40,454 bases of DNA from CAZXCG01 sp964639205 (GTDB taxonomy: Bacteria > Bacillota > Clostridia > Oscillospirales > Acutalibacteraceae): contig CAZXCG010000013.1 of assembly GCA_964639205.1 (NCBI GenBank), positions 1 to 40,454 of the forward strand, in the 5' to 3' direction. Below the pieces are notes generated by a model. That model was not told the origin of the DNA and searched no databases. It saw nothing but the letters and a program-made list of their open reading frames with translations. Positions 32,902 through 40,416 of this stretch are shown here, in pieces. Position numbers and translations under genes: made by a program. How positions within the stretch are numbered: position 1 is the first letter of the stretch; each line of letters opens with the position of its first letter.

Positions 32902-33004
32902 GTCTTTACCTGCCGCAGAAACGCAAGGCAAGCCGTAAGAAGCCGCGGTTTTGTAATTACTTTAAAATTACAGGGTACTTTAAACGTGGAAGGAAAAGAG
33001 TTTT

Positions 33005-34021
33005 ATGCCTGACTTTTACGACTATGACGCCGAATGCGGCATAACGGAAGACGCAGCAAAAAAGCCGAAAAGGAAAAATAAAAAAAGACTTGTTCACAGG
33101 CTTATTGTCGTTGCGGCGGGCGCGGCGATAATCGCGGCGGCTGCGGCGGGCTTTTTGGTATTAAAGCCTTTTGCACGGCAGCCCGATTCGACCCCGACCG
33201 AAACAAAGCCCACCGAGCTTACCGACCCTGCGGGTGAAACCGACGCCCCCGAAACGGAGCCGTCCGACCCAACCGAAGAAAGCCTCGGAACCGCTCCGGA
33301 AAGCACCGAACCCGAGACAGCCTCCCCCACACAGGCTGAGTTTTTCTCCACAGGCGGCGATTACACAGTCTCCGACGAAGAGGATTCGGACTATTTTGAC
33401 GACGCCGTGTTTATAGGCGACAGCGTTTCCTACGGGTTTGAGCTTTACGTAACAAGTCAGCGCTCAAGCGGAAACGAGTGTCTGGGCAAGGCGCAGTTCC
33501 TCACAAGCTCAAGCCTGAGCTACGCAAACCTCCTCTGGGACGTAAGCGACGACTCGGTTCACCCTACCTATAACGGCAAAAAAATGAAGCTTGAAGACAG
33601 CCTGAAGCTTATAGCTCCGAAAAAAATTTATATTCTTCTCGGCTTGAACGACATAGCGGTATACGGCGTAGACAGCAGTATAGAACACGCGCAGACGATG
33701 CTCGGCAACATACATAACGCCTGTCCGGACGCGGCGATAATAGTCCTTGCCGCCACTCCGGAGCTTAAATCCGCCGAAAAACGCAGCAGCTCGCTTAAAA
33801 ACGCCGACATCGACGCTTTTAACAATAAAATGAAGGAAAAGTGCCCCGAGTGGGGTTATATATGGCTTGATTTCGCAAGTCAGTTCAAGCTTGAAGACGG
33901 ATCGCTCAACCCCGACTACTGCGGAGACCCGGACGACATGGGAATACATTTTCTCGGATCGGCTTATAAAATATGGGTAAATTTTTTCGAAGAACATAAA
34001 ATATATTTTATCTCGCAGTAG
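33005..34021 (+). CDS. Membrane-anchored SGNH/GDSL-type hydrolase, paralogue 1
   Basis: A 338-residue type II membrane protein: cytoplasmic stub MPDFYDYD..., basic KRKNKKR, one membrane segment (about 31-54), a Thr/Pro/Glu-rich linker (about 58-112), and an external SGNH fold. Block I is VFIGDSVSYGF with nucleophile Ser140; block III is LLGLNDI with Asn215. In block V the line reads DPDDMGIHF, so His315 is preceded by Asp at four rather than three positions. Such enzymes often deacetylate or deacylate cell-wall or glycan substrates; the substrate here is unknown. It is one half of a tandem duplication with the next gene; a stretch of about 40 bases around block I is identical in both. SD GGAAGG. 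Confidence 0.82.
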   Translation: MPDFYDYDAECGITEDAAKKPKRKNKKRLVHRLIVVAAGAAIIAAAAAGFLVLKPFARQPDSTPTETKPTELTDPAGETDAPETEPSDPTEESLGTAPESTEPETASPTQAEFFSTGGDYTVSDEEDSDYFDDAVFIGDSVSYGFELYVTSQRSSGNECLGKAQFLTSSSLSYANLLWDVSDDSVHPTYNGKKMKLEDSLKLIAPKKIYILLGLNDIAVYGVDSSIEHAQTMLGNIHNACPDAAIIVLAATPELKSAEKRSSSLKNADIDAFNNKMKEKCPEWGYIWLDFASQFKLEDGSLNPDYCGDPDDMGIHFLGSAYKIWVNFFEEHKIYFISQ

Positions 34022-34170
34022 CTTTGCGCCGGGGAGCGGCTGTTTACCCTTTTGCTCTCCGCTTTTTCCGGCGTTGAGACGGTAAAATTCCGTCAAAAAT
34101 TCAGCGTTAATTTGCCGCTTTTTCTTTAGAAAATTGTTTACGGTACGGTACGGCTTGGGACAAGCTGACC

Positions 34171-34290
34171 CCTTTAAGGCGGCGGGTGCCGTTTTCGGAA
34201 CCAATGTGGGTACAATCCCCCGCTGATTTCTCGGGCGGCTGACGCTGCCTTTTTCCGAGCTGAATAACGGGGCGAAGCCCCTTATTGAAT
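34171..34290 (-). repeat. Multi-hairpin intergenic repeat, copy C (inverted)
   Basis: Read on the minus strand: ATTCAATAAGGGGC, TTCGCCCCGTTATTCAG, GGCAGCGTCAGCCGCC, GAGAAATCAGCGGGGGATTG, TGGTTCCGAA, ACCCGCCGCCTTA, in the same order as copy A. It ends 12 bases before the ribosome-binding site of the second SGNH gene and so occupies its leader. The 293-base space 34022-34314 holds little else. Confidence 0.75.
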
Positions 34291-34314
34291 CCGAGCGCAA
34301 CAAGGAGGACAAGC

Positions 34315-35283
34315 ATGCCGGGTTATTACGATTACGACTATGGCAAATATGTAAACCCCAAAAGGAAGCCGCCCCATTCTTCATCCAAAAAACGGCTGCG
34401 CATAAAAACCTTTGTTCACAGGGCGATTGTAATTATCTCCTGCGTTCTTATTATCGCCGTAATCGCCGCGATAATAAACCTTGCGCTTAAACTGTTCGGC
34501 AAAAAAGAAAACGAAAGCGGCTTTGTTCCGGGAGCTCTGTCGGTTCTGTCCTTGACCGTACACAAGCCGCAAAAAGGCGCTTACCCCGTTCCCACGGCGG
34601 AAAATTACGTGCTTTCGGACATAGACGATCCGGACTATTTCGACGACGCTGTGTTTGTAGGCGACAGCGTTTCCTACGGGTTTGAGCTTTACGTAACAAA
34701 TCAGCGCTCAAACGGGCACGAGTGTATGGGCAGGGCGCAGTTCCTCACAAGCGGAAGCCTGAGCTACTCTAACCTCCTCTGGGACGTAAGCGGCGAGTCG
34801 GTTCACCCTGCCTATAACGGTCAAAAAATGAAGCTTGAAGACAGCCTGCCGCTCATACACCCCGGTAAAATTTATATTCTTCTCGGCTCAAACGACGTCG
34901 CGACGTACGGCGTAAACAGCAGCGTAGAGCACGCTCAGACCGTGCTCGGCAACATTAAAAGCGCCTGTCCGGACGCGGCGGTAATAGTTCTTGCAACCAC
35001 CCCGAAGCTTAAAGCCGCCGAGGAGCGCAGCGGCTCGCTAAACAACGCCGACATCGACGCTTTTAACAGACAAATGAAGGAAAAATGCCCCGAGCAGGGC
35101 TATATATGGCTTGATTTTGCAAGTCAGTTTAAGCTTGAAGACGGAACGCTGAACCCCGACTGCTGCGGAGACCCGGACGATATGGGCATTCATTTCTTAT
35201 CTTCTTCTTACAGCCTGTGGACGGAATATTTTGAAGAAAACAAGGTTTATTCCCGCGAGGAGCTGAGCGCGCTGCAAAGCTGA
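34315..35283 (+). CDS. Membrane-anchored SGNH/GDSL-type hydrolase, paralogue 2
   Basis: A 322-residue paralogue of the preceding gene with the same plan: stub MPGYYDYDYGK, basic stretch, membrane segment (about 35-60), a much shorter linker, then the SGNH domain with VFVGDSVSYGF (Ser118), LLGSNDV and DPDDMGIHF. The GSND box is closer to the standard GxND than the GLND of paralogue 1. ATG at 34315 has AAGGAGGAC 4 bases upstream; an earlier in-frame start at 34285 lies in the repeat and is rejected. The external domains are highly similar while stub, membrane segment and linker have diverged. Function unknown; cell-surface glycan or lipid ester hydrolysis is a family-based guess. Confidence 0.82.
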   Translation: MPGYYDYDYGKYVNPKRKPPHSSSKKRLRIKTFVHRAIVIISCVLIIAVIAAIINLALKLFGKKENESGFVPGALSVLSLTVHKPQKGAYPVPTAENYVLSDIDDPDYFDDAVFVGDSVSYGFELYVTNQRSNGHECMGRAQFLTSGSLSYSNLLWDVSGESVHPAYNGQKMKLEDSLPLIHPGKIYILLGSNDVATYGVNSSVEHAQTVLGNIKSACPDAAVIVLATTPKLKAAEERSGSLNNADIDAFNRQMKEKCPEQGYIWLDFASQFKLEDGTLNPDCCGDPDDMGIHFLSSSYSLWTEYFEENKVYSREELSALQS

Positions 35284-35378
35284 ACCCCGCCCGGCTTTAC
35301 CGCGAAACAAACCGCTTTAAAAGCAAATGTTAAAGAAATGTTAAAAAATTTTAAATAAACAAAACACGGAGGAAAAAA

Positions 35379-35843
35379 ATGAAAAAAACAATCGCATTGA
35401 TTCTTACCCTTGTAACGGCGGTTTTCTGCGCCGCCTGCTCGGACAGCGGCAAGGACGTTGACCTTGAGGCGGTTTACTCGGAAATAACCCAAAAAGTAAC
35501 ACTGCCGGATCTAACGCAAATAAACACCGACGATCTGCTTATGAGCTTTTACGGCATCGACGCCGCCGACGCCGAGCAGTATGTAGCTTACATTTCGTCA
35601 ACCTCTGTCCGTGTTGACGAAATCGTCATGATAAAAGCTGTGGACAGCGACGCCGCCGACAGAATCAAATCCGCGCTGCAAACAAGGTACGATTCGCAGT
35701 ATTCCGCAAATAAGAACTACCTGCCGGATCAGGCTAAAATTATTGAAGACTGCGAGGTTTCTCAAAACGGACTGTATGTGCGTATGTTCATTTCACCGGA
35801 CGCAGAAACAATGGTAAGCGTTTACTCCGAAGCGTTTAAGTAA
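35379..35843 (+). CDS. DUF4358-type lipoprotein
   Basis: A 154-residue exported lipoprotein: signal peptide with lipobox VFCAAC, lipidated Cys20, then a compact domain with LMSFYGIDAADAEQYVAYISSTSVRVDEIVMIKA and ADRIKSALQTRYDSQ, the DUF4358 pattern. DUF4358 proteins are often found near SGNH or acyltransferase genes in Clostridia, to my recollection, and here it follows two SGNH genes. Function is unknown. GGAGG lies before the ATG. A strong terminator follows, so it ends the unit that begins at 33005 or forms its own. Confidence 0.85.
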   Translation: MKKTIALILTLVTAVFCAACSDSGKDVDLEAVYSEITQKVTLPDLTQINTDDLLMSFYGIDAADAEQYVAYISSTSVRVDEIVMIKAVDSDAADRIKSALQTRYDSQYSANKNYLPDQAKIIEDCEVSQNGLYVRMFISPDAETMVSVYSEAFK

Positions 35844-35870
35844 CCCTTTCTCCCGACTGCATAACATTTA

Positions 35871-35905
35871 AACGGCTGCGGTTTTATTGCCGCGGCCGTT
35901 TTTTG
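35871..35905 (+). terminator. Terminator after the DUF4358 gene
   Basis: AACGGCTGCGG (35871-35881) pairs with CCGCGGCCGTT (35890-35900), one G-T mismatch, followed by six T. Confidence 0.88.
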
Positions 35906-35906
35906 C

Positions 35907-35948
35907 TTGCAATGCCGCTGTGTTTATGCTATACTTGAATAAGTATAG
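35907..35948 (+). promoter_or_regulatory. nadB promoter with perfect palindromic operator
   Basis: TTGCAA (35907-35912), 17-base spacer, TATACT (35930-35935). A perfect 8-bp inverted repeat, CTATACTT (35929-35936) and AAGTATAG (35941-35948) around GAAT, covers the -10 and the start point. This is where a repressor would block initiation. NAD genes of Firmicutes are commonly controlled by NiaR (YrxA), which is a candidate; I cannot confirm its site. Confidence 0.75.
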
Positions 35949-36041
35949 TCTTTTTAGCTCTGTACTGCCGTCTCAAAAGCATTTTGCCGCCGCGCTTTGC
36001 GCAGGGGCGGTAAACAATTTGAACCGAGGTAAACAGTTACT

Positions 36042-37511
36042 ATGGATAAACAGTATGACGTTATTATAGTCGGCACCGGCGTTGCGGGGCTGTACGCGGC
36101 GCTGCAATTCGACGAAAGTACCTCCGTGCTTATGATGTCAAAAAAAGAGCCGACGCTTTCAAACTCGTCGCTTGCGCAGGGCGGAGTTGCCGCCGTGCTT
36201 GACAAAAACCACGATAATTTCCGCCTGCATATAGCCGACACGCTGATTGCGGGCAAATATAAAAACAATCTTTCCGCCGTCGAAAAGCTTGTAAACGAAG
36301 GTCCCGGCGACGTTCGCCGTCTTATCGATATGGGAGTTGACTTTGACCGCGACGATTCCGGGCGCTTAAACGCAACCCTTGAGGCGGGTCACTCGCGCAA
36401 CCGCATCGTGCATCACAAGGATTCAACCGGCAAGGCGATTGTCGACACCCTGCTTGAGCGCGTTTCGGCAAAGAAAAACGTAACGATTTTGCGCAACGCC
36501 GCGGTTTACGAGCTTGAAAAGGTCGTAAACGGCTTTTACGTTTCTTTTCTGCATAACGGAAAGCCCGACTACGCGCGCGCAAACTTCTGTCTTCTTGCAA
36601 CCGGAGGCATAGGCAGGGTTTACAAATACACCACCAACTCCTCCGTAGCAACCGGCGACGGCATTGCCCTCGCCCACCTTTTGGGCGCCGACATAAGGCA
36701 TCTTTCGCGCGTGCAGTTCCACCCCACGGCCTTTGCTTCAAAGGAAAACCGCGAGCGCTTTTTAATAAGCGAGGCTGTCCGCGGCGAGGGCGCTTACCTT
36801 CTTAACTGCGAGGGCAGACGCTTCGCTCGGGACTACGACCCGCGCGGCGAGCTGGCTCCGCGCGACGTTGTCTCAAACGCTATTATGCTTGAAAAAAGAA
36901 AGACCGGCAGCGAGGCCTTTTACCTTGACATTACATATAAAGACCCGGAATTCGTCAAAAACCGCTTTCCGATGATTTACGAACGCTGTCTTCAGGAAGG
37001 CGTTGATATTACGGTTGACAAAATTCCCGTTTTTCCGTGCCAGCACTACCTTATGGGCGGCATAAACGTTAATTTGGACGGCGAAACCTCCGTTCCGGGG
37101 CTTTACGCCGCGGGCGAATGCTCCCACACGGGAGTTCACGGGGCAAACCGCCTTGCAAGCAACTCGCTTTTGGAAGCTCTGGTATTTTCCCGCCGCGCCG
37201 CCGAGGATATGAAGCGCCATTTCGACATAGAGGGCAAATGGACCGTCGCGCCCAAAACCGAAAAGCCCGACATAAGCGGGAAAAAGCTGCCCGCGGGTCT
37301 GCGCACCGAAATCCGCGCCATTATGCAGGACGTGTATTTTGTAATTCCCAAGCTTGATAAAATCGATAAAGCCTACCGCAGAGTCGATGAAATTCTTAAC
37401 GAGCTTGTCACCGCAAAATACGAAATAAATCCCGATTATATAGACGCCCGCAGTCTCGCGATAGTCGCGGGGATAATTCTCAATGAGGTCAAGGAGGGTA
37501 TAAATCTTTGA
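36042..37511 (+). CDS. nadB: L-aspartate oxidase
   Basis: Oxidises aspartate to iminoaspartate, the first step of de novo NAD synthesis; anaerobes use fumarate as electron acceptor. The 489 residues have the FAD-binding VIIVGTGVAGLYAAL, SNSSLAQGGVAAV, LEAGHSRNRIVHHKDSTGKAI, CLLATGGIGRVY, QFHPTAF, LISEAVRGEGAYLLN and PCQHYLMGGINVNLDGETSVPGLYAAGE motifs, and the HGANRLASNSLLEALVF region expected of NadB. Its stop overlaps nadC by one base (TGATG). The quinolinate synthase gene nadA is not in the window. The 5' leader is about 100 bases. Confidence 0.96.
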   Translation: MDKQYDVIIVGTGVAGLYAALQFDESTSVLMMSKKEPTLSNSSLAQGGVAAVLDKNHDNFRLHIADTLIAGKYKNNLSAVEKLVNEGPGDVRRLIDMGVDFDRDDSGRLNATLEAGHSRNRIVHHKDSTGKAIVDTLLERVSAKKNVTILRNAAVYELEKVVNGFYVSFLHNGKPDYARANFCLLATGGIGRVYKYTTNSSVATGDGIALAHLLGADIRHLSRVQFHPTAFASKENRERFLISEAVRGEGAYLLNCEGRRFARDYDPRGELAPRDVVSNAIMLEKRKTGSEAFYLDITYKDPEFVKNRFPMIYERCLQEGVDITVDKIPVFPCQHYLMGGINVNLDGETSVPGLYAAGECSHTGVHGANRLASNSLLEALVFSRRAAEDMKRHFDIEGKWTVAPKTEKPDISGKKLPAGLRTEIRAIMQDVYFVIPKLDKIDKAYRRVDEILNELVTAKYEINPDYIDARSLAIVAGIILNEVKEGINL

Positions 37512-38434
37512 TGTTAAATCCGATTTATGTTGACAACCTTATTAAAACCGCTCTGCTTGAAGACATTAACTACATAGACTGCGCCACCGACTGCCTCATT
37601 GACGAGCAGCAGGAAAACACCGCCCGTTTTTTGTCCAAGGCGGACGGCGTCCTCTGCGGCATTGACGTTGCCCTGCGCGTTTTTGAGCTTTTACAGCCGG
37701 ATTTTAAGGCGGAAATCTTTTTCCGCGACGGCGACCGCCTGAAAAAGGGGGATATAATCGCGCAAATCACCGCGAAAACCCGTACCGTCCTCAAGGGCGA
37801 GCGCACTTCGCTTAACCTTTTGCAGCATATGAGCGGCGTTGCAACCGCGACGGCGGAGGCGGTAAAGCTTGTTGAAGGAACCCGCGCCTGTGTAGCCGAC
37901 ACAAGGAAAACCCTCCCCGGGTTACGTCCGCTGCAAAAATACGCGGTAACCGTTGGCGGGGGCAAAAACCACCGCTTTAACCTTTCGGACGCGGCAATGC
38001 TTAAAGACAACCACATAGACGCGGGCGGAGGCATTGCAAACGCGGTCGCCCTGCTTAAAGCAAAGCTCGGGCATATGACGAAAATCGAGGTTGAGGTTCG
38101 CTCCTTAGACGAGCTTAAACAGGCGCTTGAAGCGGGCGTAGACGTTATTATGCTTGACAATATGGACTGCACCGCTATGAAGGAAGCGGTAAAAATCACC
38201 GCCGGAAAAGCTCTTTTGGAGGCAAGCGGCGGCATAACCGCCGACACATTGCGCGAAACGGCTCAGACCGGCGTAGACATTATTTCGCTCGGCGCGCTTA
38301 CCCATTCGGTAAAAGCGTTCGATATTTCNNNNNNNNNNNNNNNNNNNNNNNNNNNNNNNNNNNNNNNNNNNNNNNNNNNNNNNNNNNNNNNNNNNNNNNN
38401 NNNNNNNNNNNNNNNNNNNNNNNNNNNNAAATAA
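37511..38434 (+). CDS. nadC: Nicotinate-nucleotide pyrophosphorylase, 3' end in an assembly gap
   Basis: Makes nicotinate mononucleotide from quinolinate and PRPP. Residues visible to Ser at 38328 cover almost the full family length (about 273): EDINYIDCATDCLI, KADGVLCGID, GERTSLNLLQHMSGVATAT, DTRKTLPGLRPLQKYAV, GGGKNHRFNLSDAAMLKDNHI, EVEVRSLDEL, MLDNMDC, EASGGIT and IISLGALTHSVKAFDIS. The real end must lie within a few codons; the first bases after the gap read AAATAA, a possible Lys-stop. The end coordinate assumes the gap is in frame. ATG at 37511 overlaps the nadB stop. Confidence 0.93.
   Translation: MLNPIYVDNLIKTALLEDINYIDCATDCLIDEQQENTARFLSKADGVLCGIDVALRVFELLQPDFKAEIFFRDGDRLKKGDIIAQITAKTRTVLKGERTSLNLLQHMSGVATATAEAVKLVEGTRACVADTRKTLPGLRPLQKYAVTVGGGKNHRFNLSDAAMLKDNHIDAGGGIANAVALLKAKLGHMTKIEVEVRSLDELKQALEAGVDVIMLDNMDCTAMKEAVKITAGKALLEASGGITADTLRETAQTGVDIISLGALTHSVKAFDIXXXXXXXXXXXXXXXXXXXXXXXXXXXXXXXXXXK
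38329..38428. other. Assembly gap (100 N) at the nadC 3' end
   Basis: Nominal 100 N. The protein is nearly complete on the left and a stop follows directly on the right, so the missing DNA is probably only a few bases. Confidence 0.95.
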
Positions 38435-38437
38435 AGC

Positions 38438-38470
38438 ATAAAAAAGCGGGGCGGAATCCTCCCGCCCCGC
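38438..38470 (-). terminator. Terminator of acpP
   Basis: GCGGGGCGG and CCGCCCCGC (38446-38454, 38462-38470) form a perfect 9-bp stem, followed on the minus strand by six T. It lies 21 bases after the acpP stop and may also serve nadC. Confidence 0.9.
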
Positions 38471-38491
38471 AGTATCGGCTTAAAACCGGCG

Positions 38492-38722
38492 TTATTTACT
38501 GTTTGCCTCAATATACGAAACTATGTCGCCGACCGTTTTTATGTTCTCGGCGTCTTCGTCCGGAATTTCAATTTGAAACTCGTCCTCAATTGACATGATA
38601 ATTTCAACAACATCGAGCGAATCGGCTCCCAAATCCTCCTGAAGAGTAGTTTCCTCGGTAATTTTGTCTTCCTCAACGTCAAACTGTTCGGCAAGTATCT
38701 CTTTCATTCTTTCCAAAATCAT
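38492..38722 (-). CDS. acpP: Acyl carrier protein
   Basis: A 76-residue acidic carrier for fatty-acid synthesis. The phosphopantetheine attachment site is Ser35 in LGADSLDVVEIIM; the acidic EDEFQIEIPDEDAENI helix is typical. The ATG at 38722 has AGGAGG 9 bases upstream; an earlier in-frame start at 38758 adds an unlikely hydrophobic leader. It has its own promoter and terminator and no fab genes beside it. It needs 4'-phosphopantetheine from CoA, whose synthesis involves coaX at the other end of the window. Confidence 0.95.
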   Translation of the reverse strand: MILERMKEILAEQFDVEEDKITEETTLQEDLGADSLDVVEIIMSIEDEFQIEIPDEDAENIKTVGDIVSYIEANSK

Positions 38723-38830
38723 TTTGAAAATCCTCCTGTAAAATATAATTATCATCATCCGGCGGTTGTTCGCCGTTAAAATTTCCCCGCCCCGGCAACA
38801 AACCGAACCGGAGAAATCTTACATAGAAAC

Positions 38831-38859
38831 ATATTATTGTTTTTTCTGTAATTTGTCAA
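38831..38859 (-). promoter_or_regulatory. SigA promoter for acpP
   Basis: Minus-strand TTGACA (38854-38859), 17-base spacer, TAATAT (38831-38836), about 110 bases before the start. Confidence 0.85.
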
Positions 38860-38876
38860 TAACCTTTTGAAAAGTT

Positions 38877-38905
38877 TTTACAATTTTTTCGGCAAACCGT
38901 ATTTT
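38877..38905 (+). promoter_or_regulatory. Probable promoter for aroE-aroK
   Basis: TTTACA (38877-38882), 17-base spacer, TATTTT (38900-38905); the start codon is only 20 bases downstream, so the leader would be very short. Confidence 0.5.
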
Positions 38906-38924
38906 TGTTAAAAAGGAGAAATTT

Positions 38925-39761
38925 ATGAAGCGTTACGCGGTTATCGGACACCCGATAGGACACACCATGTCGCCGTTTATTCATAACAGGCTGTTTGCAT
39001 TAAGCTCGATTAAGGCGGATTACTCGGTTTTTGACATAGCGCCCGAAAAGCTACCGTCGGAATTCCGCACATCGCTCAAGGAGCTGGACGGCTTTAACAT
39101 AACAATTCCCCACAAGCAGAGCATCATCCCTCTTTTGGATTCCCTCAACGGGCGCGCCGAACTGTACGGCAGCGTCAACACGGTTTCAACCGTTGAGGGC
39201 GTAAGCACAGGCTTTACAACCGACCCGGACGGCTTTGTTGCCGCGCTTGCCGCCGAACAAATACCGCTTTCCGGCAGAGTTGTCATTTTGGGCTGCGGCG
39301 GAGTTGCAAGAGTTATGGCTTACGAGGCCGTGCAGAGGGGAGCGGATATAACCTTTGCAATACGCGCCGAGGACAAGGCTATGTGCCTTGCCCTGCTTGA
39401 AGACATCCGCAAAAACTTTCCGTCCGCAAAAGCCTCCTCCTGCGGCATTAACAGCGTCTGCGGCGACGTCGATTTGCTCGTAAACGCAACCCCCGTCGGA
39501 ATGTTCCCGAATTCCGGCGCCTGCCCGGTGGACGCAAAAGTTATCTCGCGCAGCAGCGCGGTCTTTGACGCGGTATACAACCCTCTTAAAACGGTGCTTA
39601 TACAAAAAGCGGCGGCAAACGGAAGCCGCGTCTGCGGCGGTATGTCTATGCTTGTTTATCAGGCGGCCGCCTCGCATTTGATTTGGGACGGCTCAAACTA
39701 CGAAAAGCCCGCGATTGACGAAATTTGCGCCGCCGCCTCGGAGGAGCTTAAAAGCAGATAA
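38925..39761 (+). CDS. aroE: Shikimate dehydrogenase
   Basis: Reduces 3-dehydroshikimate to shikimate with NADPH. The 278 residues show the substrate-binding IGHPIGHTMSPFIHN, the catalytic-lysine motif FNITIPHK, SVNTV, TTDPDGF, the dinucleotide loop ILGCGGVARV, LLVNATPVGMFPN, AVYNPLKT and GMSMLVYQAA. Start ATG 38925 behind AAGGAG. It lies 57 bases before aroK; together they encode two consecutive steps of chorismate synthesis. Confidence 0.96.
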   Translation: MKRYAVIGHPIGHTMSPFIHNRLFALSSIKADYSVFDIAPEKLPSEFRTSLKELDGFNITIPHKQSIIPLLDSLNGRAELYGSVNTVSTVEGVSTGFTTDPDGFVAALAAEQIPLSGRVVILGCGGVARVMAYEAVQRGADITFAIRAEDKAMCLALLEDIRKNFPSAKASSCGINSVCGDVDLLVNATPVGMFPNSGACPVDAKVISRSSAVFDAVYNPLKTVLIQKAAANGSRVCGGMSMLVYQAAASHLIWDGSNYEKPAIDEICAAASEELKSR

Positions 39762-39818
39762 TTTTTTACGGCGGCTCGCTGTGCCGCCTGCAAACATCAC
39801 ATAAAAGAGGAGCACAAG

Positions 39819-40316
39819 ATGAAAAACGTATTTTTATGCGGCTTTATGGGCTGCGGAAAAACCACCGTGGGCAGAATTCTCGCCGCAAACCTGCGGGTGC
39901 CCTTTGCGGATATGGACGAATATATAGAAAAGAAAAACGGTATGACAATAACGGAAATGTTTTCCAAATATTCCGAAAGCTATTTCCGCGCGCTTGAGCA
40001 CTGCGCCTGCTGGGAGCTTTCCGGAATAAACGGCGCGGTAATCGCCCTCGGCGGCGGAACCGTTATGAACCCGAAAAACGTCGAGGTTATAAAGAAAAAC
40101 TCGGAGCTTGTTTTTATTGACACTCCCATTGAAGTAATTAAGACGCGCCTTGAAGGAGATACCTCGCGCCCGCTGCTTCAGCGGCCCGACCGCGAGCAGG
40201 CGATGCTTACGCTTTACGAAAAGCGCCGCCCGATTTACCGCCGCGCCGCAACTCTTGTTGCAGACGGAGACGCCGCCCCCGAAATGCTTGCAAGGTTTAT
40301 CGCCTCGCGCCTTTAA
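39819..40316 (+). CDS. aroK: Shikimate kinase
   Basis: Phosphorylates shikimate. The 165 residues have the P-loop GCGKTTVG (Lys14), the DMDEYIEKKNG shikimate-binding aspartate, the FRALE motif, ALGGGTV and the lid RPLLQRPDRE. AGAGGAG lies before the ATG. It completes the aroE-aroK pair. No terminator is recognisable in the remaining 138 bases. Confidence 0.96.
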   Translation: MKNVFLCGFMGCGKTTVGRILAANLRVPFADMDEYIEKKNGMTITEMFSKYSESYFRALEHCACWELSGINGAVIALGGGTVMNPKNVEVIKKNSELVFIDTPIEVIKTRLEGDTSRPLLQRPDREQAMLTLYEKRRPIYRRAATLVADGDAAPEMLARFIASRL

Positions 40317-40386
40317 GGCGCCCGCTTAGCCGTTTTACGGGTTAAAGTCCGGTTCTGCCTTGCCGCAATGCGCGCCCGCGCTGCGG

Positions 40387-40416
40387 TTTAACCCGATTTA
40401 ATTTAACCCGATTTAA
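40387..40416 (+). repeat. Two tandem 15-bp copies, TTTAACCCGATTTAA
   Basis: Exact direct repeat (40387-40401 and 40402-40416) near the window edge downstream of aroK. Purpose unknown; it may belong to the control region of the next gene outside the window. Confidence 0.6.

Noticed and set aside
33509..34384. 291-residue minus-strand ORF across the SGNH genes
   Set aside because: Antisense shadow that runs through repeat copy C; no start signal or domain.
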